Shown: positions 1-11,640 of the stretch, one piece after another
How the letters are laid out: every line of letters begins with the position of its first letter
How positions within the stretch are numbered: the first letter of the stretch is position 1
Assembly: GCA_947846985.1 (NCBI GenBank)
Contig: CANTUZ010000007.1
Location: 32,182,355 to 32,246,354, forward strand
DNA length: 64,000 nucleotides
Direction: 5' to 3'
Origin: Fratercula arctica
Taxonomy: Eukaryota; Chordata; Aves; Charadriiformes; Alcidae
The notes under the pieces: model-generated
Seen by the model: the letters and a program-made list of their open reading frames with translations, nothing else
The model's database searches: none
Told to the model about the DNA's origin: nothing
Position numbers and translations under genes: made by a program

Positions 1-3000
1 AAGTGTCAGTGTAAGTTTTCTTTTTTTCACACCTTTAGACCCTGTTGTGAAGGACAAGTTCTTAATTTTGTAATCGGGCACTTAATTCCTTTAACTTGTT
101 CATTACTATTATGAAAAGCTGACTAATGTATTGTGCCAGTGTTAAATGCATTAGTGTTAATTTGGAAGGTCTGTGTTTGCATGGTGCCAGTAACTGATAA
201 GTTTATGTGAAAATACAGACAAAAGGGATGTGTAAGATTCCGCACTTTACCCATAAACTTGATTTGATCACTTTTCACCCAAAAGAAATGCTGAGTAACA
301 AATGGCCTCTTACAGGGAAATGAGCATTTCTAGTTGTTACCACAAGTGGTATTGTGTCCCGCACTGAGCTGGAGAAAGTAAGTATGTGTATAAACTGTCA
401 AAATTAAGGATCTAAATAACATTGGTACCACTTTAAGACAACATTATGCAATCCAGGAGTTTTTGTTATTTATATTGTCTATCCATTTGTACAATGACTG
501 TGTTACTGTTTCCTCGGCAGTCATTTCCACTGAAAATACCCAATATTAAGTTTATTTGGCATGTGAGACAAACTGACACTTTATTATAACAAACTTGGCA
601 CATGGAGTTAATTTTTTATTTATTTGATTTTTATAGAACGTTGCTTCTATCTGAATCTCTTGCCGCATGTACAAATATTACAGAACATAAATGCAAAATT
701 CTATTTGCCTAACTGTAGGGGTAGCTTGGGAAAATAAATAAGCCTTGCAGTGTGCCCAGATAAGGGAATTCTGACCAAGAAACTTCAGTGATGGACAAGT
801 TACTGACAATATCTGCTTGCCCTCTCTGTCTTGATGTTAGGACTTCAGCTGTTTCTAAATGCTGTGATGGAGAAGAAATTAATTTCAGGGCCAGAATTAT
901 CTTGGGTTTTCTGACTCAAAATCAGCACTAACCGCTAGTAGACTGGGAACTAATGCATTCAGAGATGATGAGCTTTAAAGTATTTTCAAAAGTTGTAGAC
1001 ACTACTGTGCAATTGTACTGTCACAGTAGGATGATACACATTTTATATATATTAAGTATATTAGTGACCAACAGCTAGACTGTGAACAGTTAGAGAATCC
1101 AAGTGACCAAAAATCAAATGTAGCTCAGACTAATTTGCCATCATTGAATTTCCTGTTTCAGATACATTTGGTAGCCAGTTGCGAGACACCAGTGATGGCA
1201 GAACTCAACATTTTGAGACAGGAAAAAAAAAAAAAGCTTTGAGGAGAATTCTGGCCCAGCTGCTGAGAGTGGCAGTAGTAATTCAGATCTTAAAAGGCAG
1301 AGGGTGCTGGCTGGTTTTTTCTTATACCTGTGAAGTACTTGGTGACATTGGAAGTACTATTAGGTAAGCTGCTTTCTTTTGTTGTGGTGAGGGAAGATGG
1401 AAATTATCTGGCCAAATAGTTAGGTATGAATATATGTAGATTTGAGACTTAATGAATATAGCAAACATAGGTGTGCTATTTGTATCATGCAGAACATACC
1501 CCATACTAAATTTCTTAAGTGTTTGATGTTGGAAGCTTTAGGGGCCATTTGTGCCTAGTTTTGAGGTGCCCGTTTGAAACGCTTGAAAGCTTATCAAAGA
1601 ACACAACTGCTTCCTGGAAAGCTTATTGTTTAGTACAAAATCTGCCCCTTATGCACCTGGTTCATCCTTCTTTTCATTACTGGAGACCTTTGCCAGTGAG
1701 AATGCCTGTAAACCTCTTATCTGCAGTCTATCGGTATAATTTTTTTGTAAATTTACAAATGACTGCCAGAAAAATTTGAATTCACTCTAAGAGGGGGAAG
1801 AAAAACCAAAACAAAGTGGTAGAAATAAAGCCACCTTAGCCAAGGTCAAGTTATAATGTGGGTTGAAATGTACTAGTAAAAACTGTGTTGGAGATAGAGG
1901 GTAACGCAAGGCATGGAACACAACTAAAATGTCAAACTTGAATTGTCTTCAGCTTTCCCGTAAGGTAGCAGCTGGTCTTTAATGGCTTTATTCATGAATC
2001 ATTTAGCAGTGTTTATATTGGTATTTTCTTTTAGCTTGCTTAGAAGCACCACATTATAAGCACCTTAAAAGCATTTTGCACAAAAGCAGCTGAAGGTACT
2101 TAAGTTCTTCTTGGTGTGCAGCACAAAGGTGGTAAGAGGAAAAAGTACACAAACAAGATGGATATTCTGATTCTTAGTAAAGAATTTAAAACATCCCCTA
2201 TAAAGTTATCCCTGCTGGTTTTATATCATTGCTAGCCTCTAGTGCAAGTGGTACTCCTGGGGTTAAGGCAAGGTTTTAGTGACTGGGACATTACAAAGTT
2301 TTATTATTACAAGGAAAACATATGGGCAGAAACCTTTGTTATATCTGACAGGGTGGCCAGTGTACCCTCGTGTGCCAATTTTAATCATTAATTGGGGAGG
2401 GAAGTTCACTTGCTGTGAATATTTCAGCATATCAGTCTTTGAAACCTTTTTGGATATGCAGGGATACAAAAGAGTTCACTTGCAGTTTACTTTTACTATA
2501 TAGTATTCAATGATCATCATCTTTGTGATACTACTCTTAGAATTTCTTGCATACTTCTCATCCATTTTTTTCAAACAGGTTTTGCTCACTTAAGCAATTA
2601 CGTAAAAGTAGCATGGTCTGCTCATGAGTAATCAGTTAAATGTTTGAAATGGAAGAACACCTAGTTTGAATGTGCTCTTGGCTGGAGCCAAAGGTTAGTG
2701 TAAATTGTTTCACTTTCATATCATCTCTGAACAGTTCAAGATTACAAACTAGTTACAATCTTTCTATCTTACGGATTTACTCTTTAAAAAAAAAAGTGAA
2801 ATTTTTACACAGGCTTAACAATTACAAAGAAGTAGCTGTACATACTATGTAGTAAGAGGAATTTCCAGACAACTAATTAATATCTTAAATTATAGAATAT
2901 TTTGGATATTGCTTCTGTTAATGCCAGCAACATAGCTTCTACTCTGATGTTTGGTAATGGCAATTATAAATAAGTGCTAGTTCTCAAGTGCACACAGAGC

Positions 3001-4843
3001 CTGAGAGATTCTCACTAAAGAGAGCAGATCCCCACAGACATCAGCTATAGCTGGAGCAAGCTCCTGACGTGTTTTGCTGTTCTTTCACCAATATTGCAAT
3101 TGCAATTTCTATCTTCAGTTATCCTTTTGATAAAAAGTGAGGAACTCTGTTGTATCCAAAAGCTATGCATCAATATCAGCCAGTGGTGGGTGCATAATGA
3201 AGAGTGCCTGTACCCGAGAGCATTCCCATGGGTGGATTCATTTAAGCCACTGTTTTGTGGCTTGTGTAGTCTCAATGCCGTTGTTAGCATGTTGTGTGGT
3301 TTTTCCCCCATTATGCTTAAAACTAGCAAATTCTCTTTGACCATGCAAAGAGCCTAAGGTGTAGGTGGTCTAAGCATACTGTCCAGCTGAGGCCTATGTT
3401 GTAGTATGGTTTGAGTGTTCTCCTTGCATCCAGAACTCACCTGAGTCATATTGAGCTTGAATTCTGTCTTCCATGTATTAATTCATTTTCCAAAGCTAAT
3501 CTTCATATGTCCAATAGTTAAAATTACTCTAGCAAACTTCAGCAATTGGAAGTTACTTGCAATATACTTATAAACTGGCCATTTACAGTGACAGATTGCT
3601 GCATCCAGCCCTCAAATGTTACAATTAAAAAGTTGTGATACTTTGTAAGAATTGAGTTAAATGAATTACACAATACTATAGTAATTATCCTGATTTGTAT
3701 CCATGAAATTAGGCTAAAACATCAATGCAAACATGGGGTTTTATGTACTTCTGTAGCACTTAAGTTTTTTCAGTCCTATTCAGAATTGGAAGTTTGCAAG
3801 TGTTTGTGGGAGGGTAGGGAGGAACAGGTTTTTCTTCCTCAAAGTTTTCAGAAGGCTTCTGAAGCCGTGATAATAGAGCCCTTATGTAATCCTGTGGGAG
3901 CTCTATATGATTTAAAAAAAAAAAAAAAAAAAACCAAACCAACCTCTACTTGAAAGTTGATTGAAAAACTTTCTGGGGTGTGTATTGATACATGTTGGTA
4001 AGACGCCTCCACTGTCATTCACACCGTACCATCCTTCTGCATTAACACCCCTTTAAGCACATTCTGAGTACTGTTATACCCTACTTCAGTGTATTTCTTT
4101 AAATGTTTACTCCCCAAATTATGTTGTTGTTAAGTCTACATTTTCCTTTGGGAATAGAAGAATGAATACAAATTTTAGAAAACCCTGCATTTATTGTATA
4201 GCTAAAGCTAACTTGAGGTTTATAATAACTTACGTAATTAGAAGTCCCCCCCCAAAATAATTGGTGACGGGTTTTCTTGAGATTTTTCCTATGTAATGAA
4301 AGCAAACTTTCTTTGAAAGCTTTGAAAGATATTTAATTGATGATGTTTCTTAATAACTAAGATTTGGGCAATAATGTATTACTAATAGCGAGTTTGAATA
4401 ACATTGAATCCTGTTTTGGGGCTTTTTTTTATGTGAGAACTGAAAAGATGCTCGAGGTGGATCTCCTTTGCAGGACAGAGTGTTCCTATTTTGTGTGTTT
4501 TGCATTAGACTTATGAGCAGTGTTTGCTACGTAATTACATTGTCATAATATCCCAAGCACTTTGGCATCTTGCACTGATACTCTGATTAGAGCGAAAACT
4601 CTTCTGGCACGTGACTGGCTATAAATCTCAATTTACGAAAGGGCATTAATTGAAAACAGTGTGCAATGAATTACATGCTCTCTGAGGTACTTCAAAGATG
4701 AAACTATACAAAAGGTCCCCGTTATCAGATATTGTAACTGTCATTTCTTTCTCTAAGCATATTGTGGATTTTGTATCATATTGTATTTATTTCATTTAAT
4801 TTTAAAAAAAAAATGTTTTCTTTAAAGCTCTGTATATATTGAC

Positions 4844-4849
4844 ATTAAA
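4844..4849 (+). promoter_or_regulatory. Candidate poly(A) signal ATTAAA
   Basis: ATTAAA follows an A/T-rich run with TGTATTTATTT and TGTATATATT upstream, and is followed by a TTGT/CTTCTTCTTG stretch that could serve as the downstream U/GU-rich element. It is one of three candidate ends for the plus-strand 3' UTR-like region. Confidence 0.4.
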
Positions 4850-5066
4850 GTTTGCATTGTACTACGTCCTCTTCTTCTTGTAAGGCTGAATCTAGTAGTG
4901 CATTGTATGGTATGTTGTTTTTCTTTGCACTGTGCTGCTAAAAGATACTATTGCCTTGAATTACGACATGCCAAAGACAACCTCAAAATTGTATTTATTT
5001 TTGTTAAACTTTGTGAATATTGATAAAGGTACAGTTTTAAATAGATGGCAGTTCCTTGAGTACTAG

Positions 5067-5072
5067 AATAAA
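5067..5072 (+). promoter_or_regulatory. Candidate poly(A) signal AATAAA
   Basis: Canonical AATAAA, preceded by TGTATTTATTTTTGTTAAAC about 80 bases upstream. It is an alternative distal end for the left-edge 3' UTR-like region. Confidence 0.35.
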
Positions 5073-5298
5073 AAGGTTGCAAATTCATAATATTTTATAA
5101 TTGACAAAAAGCCATCATTTATGATTTGGAAGTTCATCACCTCTTTTTTTAAATTAATATAAAAACCAATGAGCAAACATTCCTAAATTAAGTGTACTGT
5201 GAATTGCATTATTTGGTAAACCTTGCCAAAAATTTCACATACATCAAGAGCTGTTTATAAATTTATACTCACAGTCAAGTGTTTCATGCCACACTTTC

Positions 5299-5304
5299 AA
5301 TAAA
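5299..5304 (+). promoter_or_regulatory. Candidate poly(A) signal AATAAA (most distal)
   Basis: AATAAA in a CTTTCAATAAAACATAC context, with TGTATTAC and a TGTTTTTC stretch within about 70 bases downstream. It is the last of the three signals before sequence character changes. Confidence 0.35.
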
Positions 5305-5310
5305 ACATAC

Positions 5311-8164
5311 ATTCACTGATAGGATTGATGTATTACTTTAGGGTGGGATGATCTGCCTTTGGTATGTTTTTCAGGTATCTGTTCAGCTTTGGCTCTGTAT
5401 ATTAAGAGGAAATAATTTTCCTGCAAAGGTCTGGTCCTCTGAAAATACGGGCACGTAGGTAATGAATGAGAGTAATCACATTAAAAAGTGACCTGCCTGG
5501 TCAGAGTTAAGTGTGTGCATCAGCATTTGCTGCGGGAGGTCTCAGGAGCTGTGTTAGGCAGCTCTGCCTCCTGACGCTGTCTCGTCTTTGGATTTAAGCT
5601 GATAAATTGCTGCAGATCATTGAACTCTTCTGTCCTGTACGTGAACCGTTACTGTGAAGCCAGATGTGGTTGATCTCCTCACTGGTAAGTGACGGAACAG
5701 CTCAGCATGCAGCTAATAATCCCCATCACGGGACAAGAGTAGGAGATACTTACATAAAATTGCATTGGAGTTAAATTGCAATGTCTGGACTTAAAATTCT
5801 ACGGTATTTGGTAACTGGTATTGCTGCTTGTATTCAAAATGGGTTATGGATACCTTATTTTTCAGTTACTCTATCAGTCCAAATACACAGAAAGGATTTT
5901 TCCACAGTTGTCTGAAGTAAGACCATCTCCTGGGTGATGTTTGCTCACATGGTGAAGCACTTCCAGGCCTGCCTGGGGGAGGAGTTGCCTGGCTCTGGGA
6001 TGGCCCTTGCTGAAGGAAGGAGCTCTGAGGTCATCCGCAGATGAACCCCTCAGCAATTTGGGGAAGGATTAAGTGCTTCAGCATGGTTTGGGGTTTTTCC
6101 CTGTTTTGGGTTTTTGTTTTTGGTTTTTTTTTTTTTCATTTTTTAATGTTTTCCTTAATGAATTGGTAACTGAAATAGGGAAGAAAAAGCAGGAGCTAAA
6201 TGGAGACCAAGGTTTTTGTGGCAGAGGGCTGTTCCACTGCCCGTGCCCAGCAGTGCCAGCCCGTAGCATGGCTGGGGGGCTCCTGAGGCAGGGTCAGGGC
6301 TTGGCAGAGCGGTGGTGGACCTGGTCCTGGGGACTCCTCCCGCAGCTGGAGAGCGAACTGCACGGTTACACCTGGAGCTGGGACAGAGTGGGTGGCTGAA
6401 CCATACGGGAGGCAACATGAAAAAGTTTACAAGATGGTGGTGATTTCCTCAATTTCGTTGAAGGTAGGCAGGAAAGAATAACCAAACTAGACAAAAAGTT
6501 TACTTTAAAATAATTTTAAATAAAAAAAAAAAAAAGCCTTGAAAACCCCAAAGTCTCAGGCAGTGAGATCCTGTAGGCTTGGTGAAGATGTTGCTGCTGG
6601 GAGAAGAGACAAGGCATGGATTAGAAAACAACCAACCTTGCTCATCAGATGCCAGTGAGTGTTTTCAGAAACCAAGGACAGGGAGAGGCCATGTGTTGGA
6701 AAGGAGAATTTGGATTGTGCCTTAATCACGCCCTGCTTGTTTTGCTTTCCTGTAAATATTGGTTCTCAGAAGCTGTTTTCCCCATGATTCATCTCTGAAG
6801 CTTTATGACTGTAAGAGGCGCATTCCCACATCTGTCCTTTGTGCTTTTATGGGGTAGAAAATCTTCTAAGGTGAAGAAAATGCTCTCAAAGATATTTAAA
6901 ATATGCTTACTTCAGCTGAGTAGCTTTCCAGAGGTAGTCACCAGATCAAGTTTACATCATCAACAGCTGTATTATCAAGATGGACACCAAGGAACGGGGA
7001 CATTGAGGAGACCGGGCTATGTTTTTCCTTGAGCGTAACCTGTTCAGTGACAGACCTTGAGAATGGTGAGCAGGAGGTAAGGACTGAGACCACAGTTAAA
7101 TGATACACTGGTCGTAGCAGAAATCATGAATTAAGAGCTCCTTTTAGACTGTTCCTTGTCTTTATGAAGTGAAGGTTAAGATTTACTACCGAATGTGGTA
7201 CCCTTCTAGCAGGATGGCAGTGGGGCAGCATGTGTGCCATCCTCCACTTCAAATGTATCTTTACCTGAGCACTAGCATGTAGCAGGAAGAGCGAGCTGGT
7301 GACTGCTGGTGTATTTGCCAAAATAGGGATTTAACTGTATTTATTTTTTGTTTAACAATTTCCTCTCAGAACTTCTGGGGAATTTCTCTTAAAGAAAGAT
7401 GCTGGGCTGCTTGTAGGCTTCTTGAAAGGCAGAGAACTTTCAGTGCAGGTCAGTATTCTTCCTCGCTCTTCTGCAGTCCCTTAAGGATGGTTTTACCCAG
7501 CGCTTGGGCAAGGGCTGCCTTGCGGCTCTGCTGTGGCTCTGTTTCTCTGCAATTCCAGCCTCAGAGCAAACGAACTCTCCATAGCCAGTTTGGTGCCTGC
7601 TCTTTGATTTATTTTTATTTTTAAAATTTTTTTTGGCATCCATAGCAATACTATGCCAAGTCCCCAGTGTCTAAACAATAAAGTTTAATGCCCTAATACT
7701 GGCTAATAGTGCAAATTGCTTTATTCCTGAATAGGTACCTTTCTGGCTCATGTGGCTGTCAACATCCAGCTTTGTGTCCTGATCTGTACTGGGCTGGCTG
7801 GGATTCACAACTGCAAAAGGCTAGGTGCTCCTTAATTTAAGGAGGTTATATTCACTTTTACTTTTAAAAGCTTTTGAGAAGGAAGTATAAGTGCATTTGT
7901 GGAGCACTGGTACTGGCACAGTGCATTGCTAATCTGGCAGCTGGATGTACTGAAAGGCTTAAGGCTTGTTTGGGGTCTTTGTAACTAAACTGGATGTTTG
8001 TGACGTAGCCAGGTGTTAGAAACAGGCATTGTGTTTTCTTAAACTTCTTCTGGGCTGAGTTTAGTAGTTTCGTAAGTGAGAAAGCCGCTCTAGTAGCAGG
8101 GGTGGAGCACAGCGTGGGGGCTGCTGCGCAGAGAGGCTGCCACTCTTCGTTGCTCTTCTCTTGA
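5311..8164. other. Intergenic sequence, no gene recognised
   Basis: All open frames here are short and unrelated to families I recognise. The stretch contains a T13 run (6124-6136) and an A14 run (6522-6535). A splice-donor-like CTGGTAAGT occurs near 5684, but no coding potential precedes it. Confidence 0.6.
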
Positions 8165-8165
8165 G

Positions 8166-8735
8166 AAATCATAGAACCATAGGGTTGGAAAGGACCTCTG
8201 GAGATCATCTAGTCCAACCCCCCTGCCAGAGCAGGGTCACCTTAGAGCAGGTTACACAGGAACGTGTCCAGGTGGGTTTGGAATGTCTCCAGAGACGGAG
8301 ACTCCACCACCTCTCTGGGCAGCCTGTTCCAGTGCTCTGCCACCCTGAGGGTAAAGAAGTTCCTCCTCATGTTTAGGTGGAACTTCCTATGCTCAAGTTT
8401 GTGCCCATTGCCTCTTGTCCTGTCGCTGGGCACCACTGAAAAGAGCCTGGCCCCATCCTCCTGACACAGTATTTATAAGTGTTGATAAGGTCCCCCCTCA
8501 GCCGTCTTTTTTCCAGACTGAAAAGACCGAAATCTTTCAGCCTTTCTCCATAAGAGAGGTGTTCCAGTCCCCTCATCATCTTTGTAGCCCTTTGCTGTCC
8601 CCTCTCCAGCAGTTCCCTGTCCTTCTTGAACCGGGGAGCCCAGAGCTGGACACAGTGCTCCAGGTGCGGCCCCACCAAGGCAGAGCCGAGGGGGAGGATG
8701 ACCTCCCTCGCCCTGCTGGCCACACTCAAATGGGT
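8166..8735 (-). mobile_element. CR1 LINE fragment, 5'-truncated, 3' end present
   Basis: Read on the minus strand, this encodes the C-terminal part of the CR1 reverse transcriptase ORF. A segment with [36 protein letters not shown] and [19 protein letters not shown] is followed, in another frame, by [20 protein letters not shown] and [17 protein letters not shown]. The element ends in the CR1 3' UTR, which reads on the plus strand as AATCATAGAACCATAGGGTT followed by GGAAAGGACCTCTGGAGATC. The frame break lies near 8455-8470, so the copy is dead. It starts only about 120 codons before the end of ORF2, the common 5' truncation of target-primed reverse transcription. CR1 is the main retrotransposon family of birds and other sauropsids, which is the best taxonomic clue in the window besides POU3F4. 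Confidence 0.95.
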
Positions 8736-8740
8736 ACTGG

Positions 8741-9109
8741 TTAGGTACGGATATACAGCGCCCTCAAAACACTGAATATTGGTGATTATAAATAAACTAT
8801 ATTGCGCCCGTTGCGGTGCCTGTAAGGGGCTTCGTGGTGTTTAACGCGGGACTTGCTCGCTGAGGCCTGGCCCTGCCCGGCGGGGCTGTTCCGTGCCGTG
8901 GGCTGTCGCGGGGGCCGCGGGGCACCAGCCGTGCCGCGCTGCCTGCGCTCCCCGCCGCCGCCAGCAGAGGGAGGCACCGCACCGCGCCCGCACCGCGCCG
9001 GGGGGCACTGCTGGGAGCCTGCACACAGGGCTCTTATCCCCTGCGAAAGCGTTCAGAGACCGCTTACGGCTGGAGGATGCACAAGCAAAACGGTATTGGA
9101 ATTCAATTG
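8741..9109. other. Short CpG-rich patch between CR1 and the pyrimidine array
   Basis: The core at about 8840-9010 is GC-rich and CpG-dense, with runs such as GCGGGGGCCGCGGGGC, unlike the AT-rich flanks. Open frames exist on both strands, as expected from low stop-codon frequency in GC-rich DNA, and none resembles a known protein. It could be a small orphan CpG island or a GC-rich repeat remnant. Confidence 0.4.
8961..8975 (+). promoter_or_regulatory. CTCF-like site
   Basis: CCAGCAGAGGGAGGC closely matches the CTCF core (CCAGCAGGGGGCGC type), with mismatches at the A in the G-run and at the CGC end. The site lies in a small CpG-rich patch between the POU3F4 desert and the presumed end of the left neighbour, a plausible place for a domain boundary. 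Motif match only. Confidence 0.3.
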
Positions 9110-9772
9110 CTTTTCCTTTTTTTCTCTCCCCCCTTTTTTTCTCTCCCCCCTTTTTTTCTCTCCCCCCTTTTTTTCTCTCCCCCCTTTTTTTCTCTCCCCC
9201 CTTTTTTTCTCTCCCCCCTTTTTTTCTCTCCCCCCTTTTTTTCTCTCCCCCCTTTTTTTCTCTCCCCCCTTTTTTTCTCTCCCCCCTTTTTTTCTCTCCC
9301 CCCTTTTTTTCTCTCCCCCCTTTTTTTCTCTCCCCCCTTTTTTTCTCTCCCCCCTTTTTTTTCTCTCCCCCCTTTTTTTCTCTCCCCCCTTTTTTTCTCT
9401 CCCCCCTTTTTTTCTCTCCCCCCTTTTTTTCTCTCCCCCCTTTTTTTCTCTCCCCCCTTTTTTTCTCTCCCCCCTTTTTTTCTCTCCCCCCTTTTTTTCT
9501 CTCCCCCCTTTTTTTTCTCTCCCCCCCTTTTTTTTCTCTCCCCCCTTTTTTTTCTCTCCCCCCTTTTTTTCTCTCCCCCCTTTTTTTCTCTCCCCCCTTT
9601 TTTTCTCTCCCCCCTTTTTTTTCTCTCCCCCCTTTTTTTTCTCTCCCCCCTTTTTTTCTCTCCCCCCTTTTTTTCTCTCCCCCCTTTTTTTCTCTCCCCC
9701 CTTTTTTTCTCTCCCCCCTTTTTTTCTCTCCCCCCTTTTTTTCTCTCCCCCCTTTTTTTCTCTCCCCCCTTT
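9110..9772. repeat. 17-bp homopyrimidine tandem array, about 38 copies
   Basis: The unit is CTCTCCCCCCTTTTTTT, repeated without interruption. Most copies are identical; a minority carry T8 or C7, clustered around 9355-9365 and 9505-9640. From 9110 to 9772 the plus strand contains only C and T (663 nt), so the minus strand is pure purine with regular G6 runs. A 17-bp unit shifts frame at each copy, and three units restore it. This explains the long low-complexity frames (Ser-Pro-Phe on one strand, Gly-Glu-Lys-Lys on the other), which are not genes. Such DNA can form intramolecular triplexes and, on the G6 strand, quadruplexes. It is also a likely site of polymerase stalling and length polymorphism. 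Confidence 0.97.
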
Positions 9773-9994
9773 AACCTGCGGCTGCACCATTGAGAACAAT
9801 GTGCTGCTCTGGTTGCGGGGTCGGCGCACAGACCCTGAGAGCTGTGCTGGAAGGGCTTCACCCTGGCTGTCCCGCAGCCAGCTCTTCCCTGCGCTCTACT
9901 GAAGGCAGGAAGAGCAGGCGCAGGCAGCTGCCTGCTGGGGAGGGCTCTGGAGGGGGCTTGGGCGCTGCTCAGGGACCAACTTCTGAGCATAGGA
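9773..9994. other. Unique spacer between pyrimidine array and second CR1
   Basis: Moderately GC-rich unique sequence with no recognised feature. Confidence 0.5.
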
Positions 9995-10092
9995 CTACAG
10001 AATGGTTTGGTTTGGAAGGGACCTTAAAGATCATCTAGTTCCAAACCCCCTGCCATGGGCAGGGACACCTCCCCCTAGACCAGGTTGCTCAA
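9995..10092 (-). mobile_element. CR1 LINE 3'-end fragment
   Basis: TACAGAATGGTTTGG, then TTGGAAGGGACCTTAAAGAT and CATCTAGTTCCAAACCCCCT, are the reverse complement of the CR1 3' UTR. The fragment continues through GGGCAGGGACACCTCCCCCT and loses similarity near GTTGCTCAAAG. About 100 bp remain. Its sequence differs from the copy at 8166-8735, so it is a separate insertion of another subfamily in the same orientation. Confidence 0.9.
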
Positions 10093-11050
10093 AGGAACAT
10101 CTCCAGGAACACCGAGTTCACAGCCCTACTGGCAAGGTTTTCCCAATATTGGCAACACTGGGAAAGGAGGGGCAGAAGGATGAAGTGTGGTGTGGCCAGG
10201 ATGGCAGCAGAGCCCACAGGCGGCACGAGGAGGGGACAGGAGTCTCGCACGGGACCCAAGCTGGACACCTCATGGAGAAGCATTTGGGCAATCCTTGGAC
10301 ATGGAACTTGCTGCGTCTCATGCTCATCTGCTCTTCATTAACACCTGAAATCACTGCGTCCGAGTACAAAAGCTTCTGATCTGGGAACCAGTAGCAAGAG
10401 GCAATTTTGGAAGCTTCTGATCTAGAGCAAAAACCTCAAAATCCACAAAATACAGATATTTTTTTTTTTGAGATAAATACAGATATTTTGATATCCAAAT
10501 TAGATGTCAGGTGTATGTTTTCAGTGATCTTTTGAAGTTACTGAATGCTACTTTAGCAAAAGTGACTTAGATACCTGTATGCTTGTAAATAGAACTTTGG
10601 ACATGTTTACTATTTTGATCAGGAAATTTATTGCAATTTAATATGCTGTGATACTCCGGAGTTCAGCATCTGGAGCAAATTCTACAATAGACAATTTCTC
10701 ATTGAATTGTGCTAGTAAGACCAACACTTTAGGAATAAAAATTACTTAAGAACTTGCCTTGCCGAGTTAAAAAAGCACGTTATTTGGTTTGCTGAAGGGC
10801 GATGAAGAGACAGCACTGCTTGGGGGGGTGTGTGTGAAACTATAACAACTCGTTAATTGAGACTTCTCTTAGGTGTATGGGGATTCCTTATATCTTGATT
10901 TATACTTACTTCTATCAGGGGCTGCCTCTGTGTGGGGCACGTGCATTTCCTTCTGACACCAAATATGTTCTCGCTTGTGCCAGTCCTAAAATAAGTGCTT
11001 TCATTGCTCAGGCTCCGCGGTGCAGAAGGGGGAGCAGAAAATCTACCGAG
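10093..11050. other. Intergenic sequence, no gene recognised
   Basis: Becomes AT-rich after 10380. Two short local duplications are visible: AAGCTTCTGATCT at about 10369 and again at about 10409, and AAATACAGATATTTT at about 10449 and again at about 10475. No coding potential seen. Confidence 0.5.
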
Positions 11051-11059
11051 CATTAATAA

Positions 11060-11640
11060 TCAGCTTCCGTTAGCTAATTCCCCCCGCGCCAAACCGGGAA
11101 CGTATCCTTTAGCGATCTTGCTAATTTTCTGCGCCTCATGGAAAATGATCAAACTCCAAACTAGCTGAAAGAATTAATTTAAATGCACTGGCAGTGGTTG
11201 TCAGTGATAGAATATGCCACCAGAAGGGCAAATTTGAGGAAATTAGTAACGTAACTGAAAGTTCCCAGCAAACTACTGACAAAGGCAATGTAAACTCGGT
11301 TTCAAATTAATTATTGCAAATAAACATTTGAAATGCTACAGGCCAAATTAATATTTCAGAATTCTTCACTATTTATTACTGTGCTTAATTTTCTTACTTA
11401 AACATATTTTGGGCCTAGGGCTGTTAAGAATTTAATTTTTGAGGTACTTTAATGAATTATAAAACATGTTTTAAACAGAAATGAATAACTAATAAATGCC
11501 AAAAGTGATTAATTTTCTGAAACATGGAAAGGCCTTTGTATTTAATTAAAAAATTTGCCCTAAATTGTTAGAAAGTAAAGAGAAAGAAAATACAAAGTGG
11601 ATCAATTGAAGTTTTGATTAACTTACTTAAATCACAGATT
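11060..11640. promoter_or_regulatory. Candidate enhancer, AT-rich homeodomain-site cluster
   Basis: About 580 bp free of simple repeats and dense in TAAT cores. Examples are GAATTAATTTAAATG near 11171 and, at 11303-11330, a compact TTAATTATTGCAAATAAACA segment holding a TAATTA core, an octamer-like TTGCAAAT and a forkhead-type TAAACA in sequence. GAATTAAT, AAATTAATATTT and GATTAATTTTC follow. This pattern is typical of deeply conserved enhancers near developmental homeobox genes. Conservation was not tested. Confidence 0.4.

Larger units (their letters stand above)
1..5310 (+). other. AT-rich stretch, probable 3' UTR of a plus-strand gene whose coding exons lie to the left
   Basis: No reading frame here resembles a known protein. 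The stretch is AT-rich, has many ATTTA-type and T-rich tracts (for example around 610-635), and ends in a cluster of three plus-strand poly(A) signals (4844, 5067, 5299), after which composition becomes more mixed. That is the usual look of a long vertebrate 3' UTR. In vertebrates the kinase gene RPS6KA6 (RSK4) lies on the 3' side of POU3F4 and is transcribed towards it. With POU3F4 on the minus strand here, a plus-strand gene ending at the left edge is the expected orientation. The link to RPS6KA6 rests on gene order alone, because no coding sequence is visible. It may equally be plain intergenic AT-rich DNA. Confidence 0.35.

Noticed and set aside
5520..5690. Possible non-coding first exon ending in CTGGTAAGT, and similar donor-like strings near 46561 and 47906
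   Set aside because: Donor-like strings are frequent by chance; there is no promoter, partner acceptor or coding evidence.
8853..9990. Several long frames rich in Ser-Pro-Phe or Gly-Glu-Lys-Lys
   Set aside because: Translations of the 17-bp pyrimidine array; three units make 51 bases, so all frames stay open.
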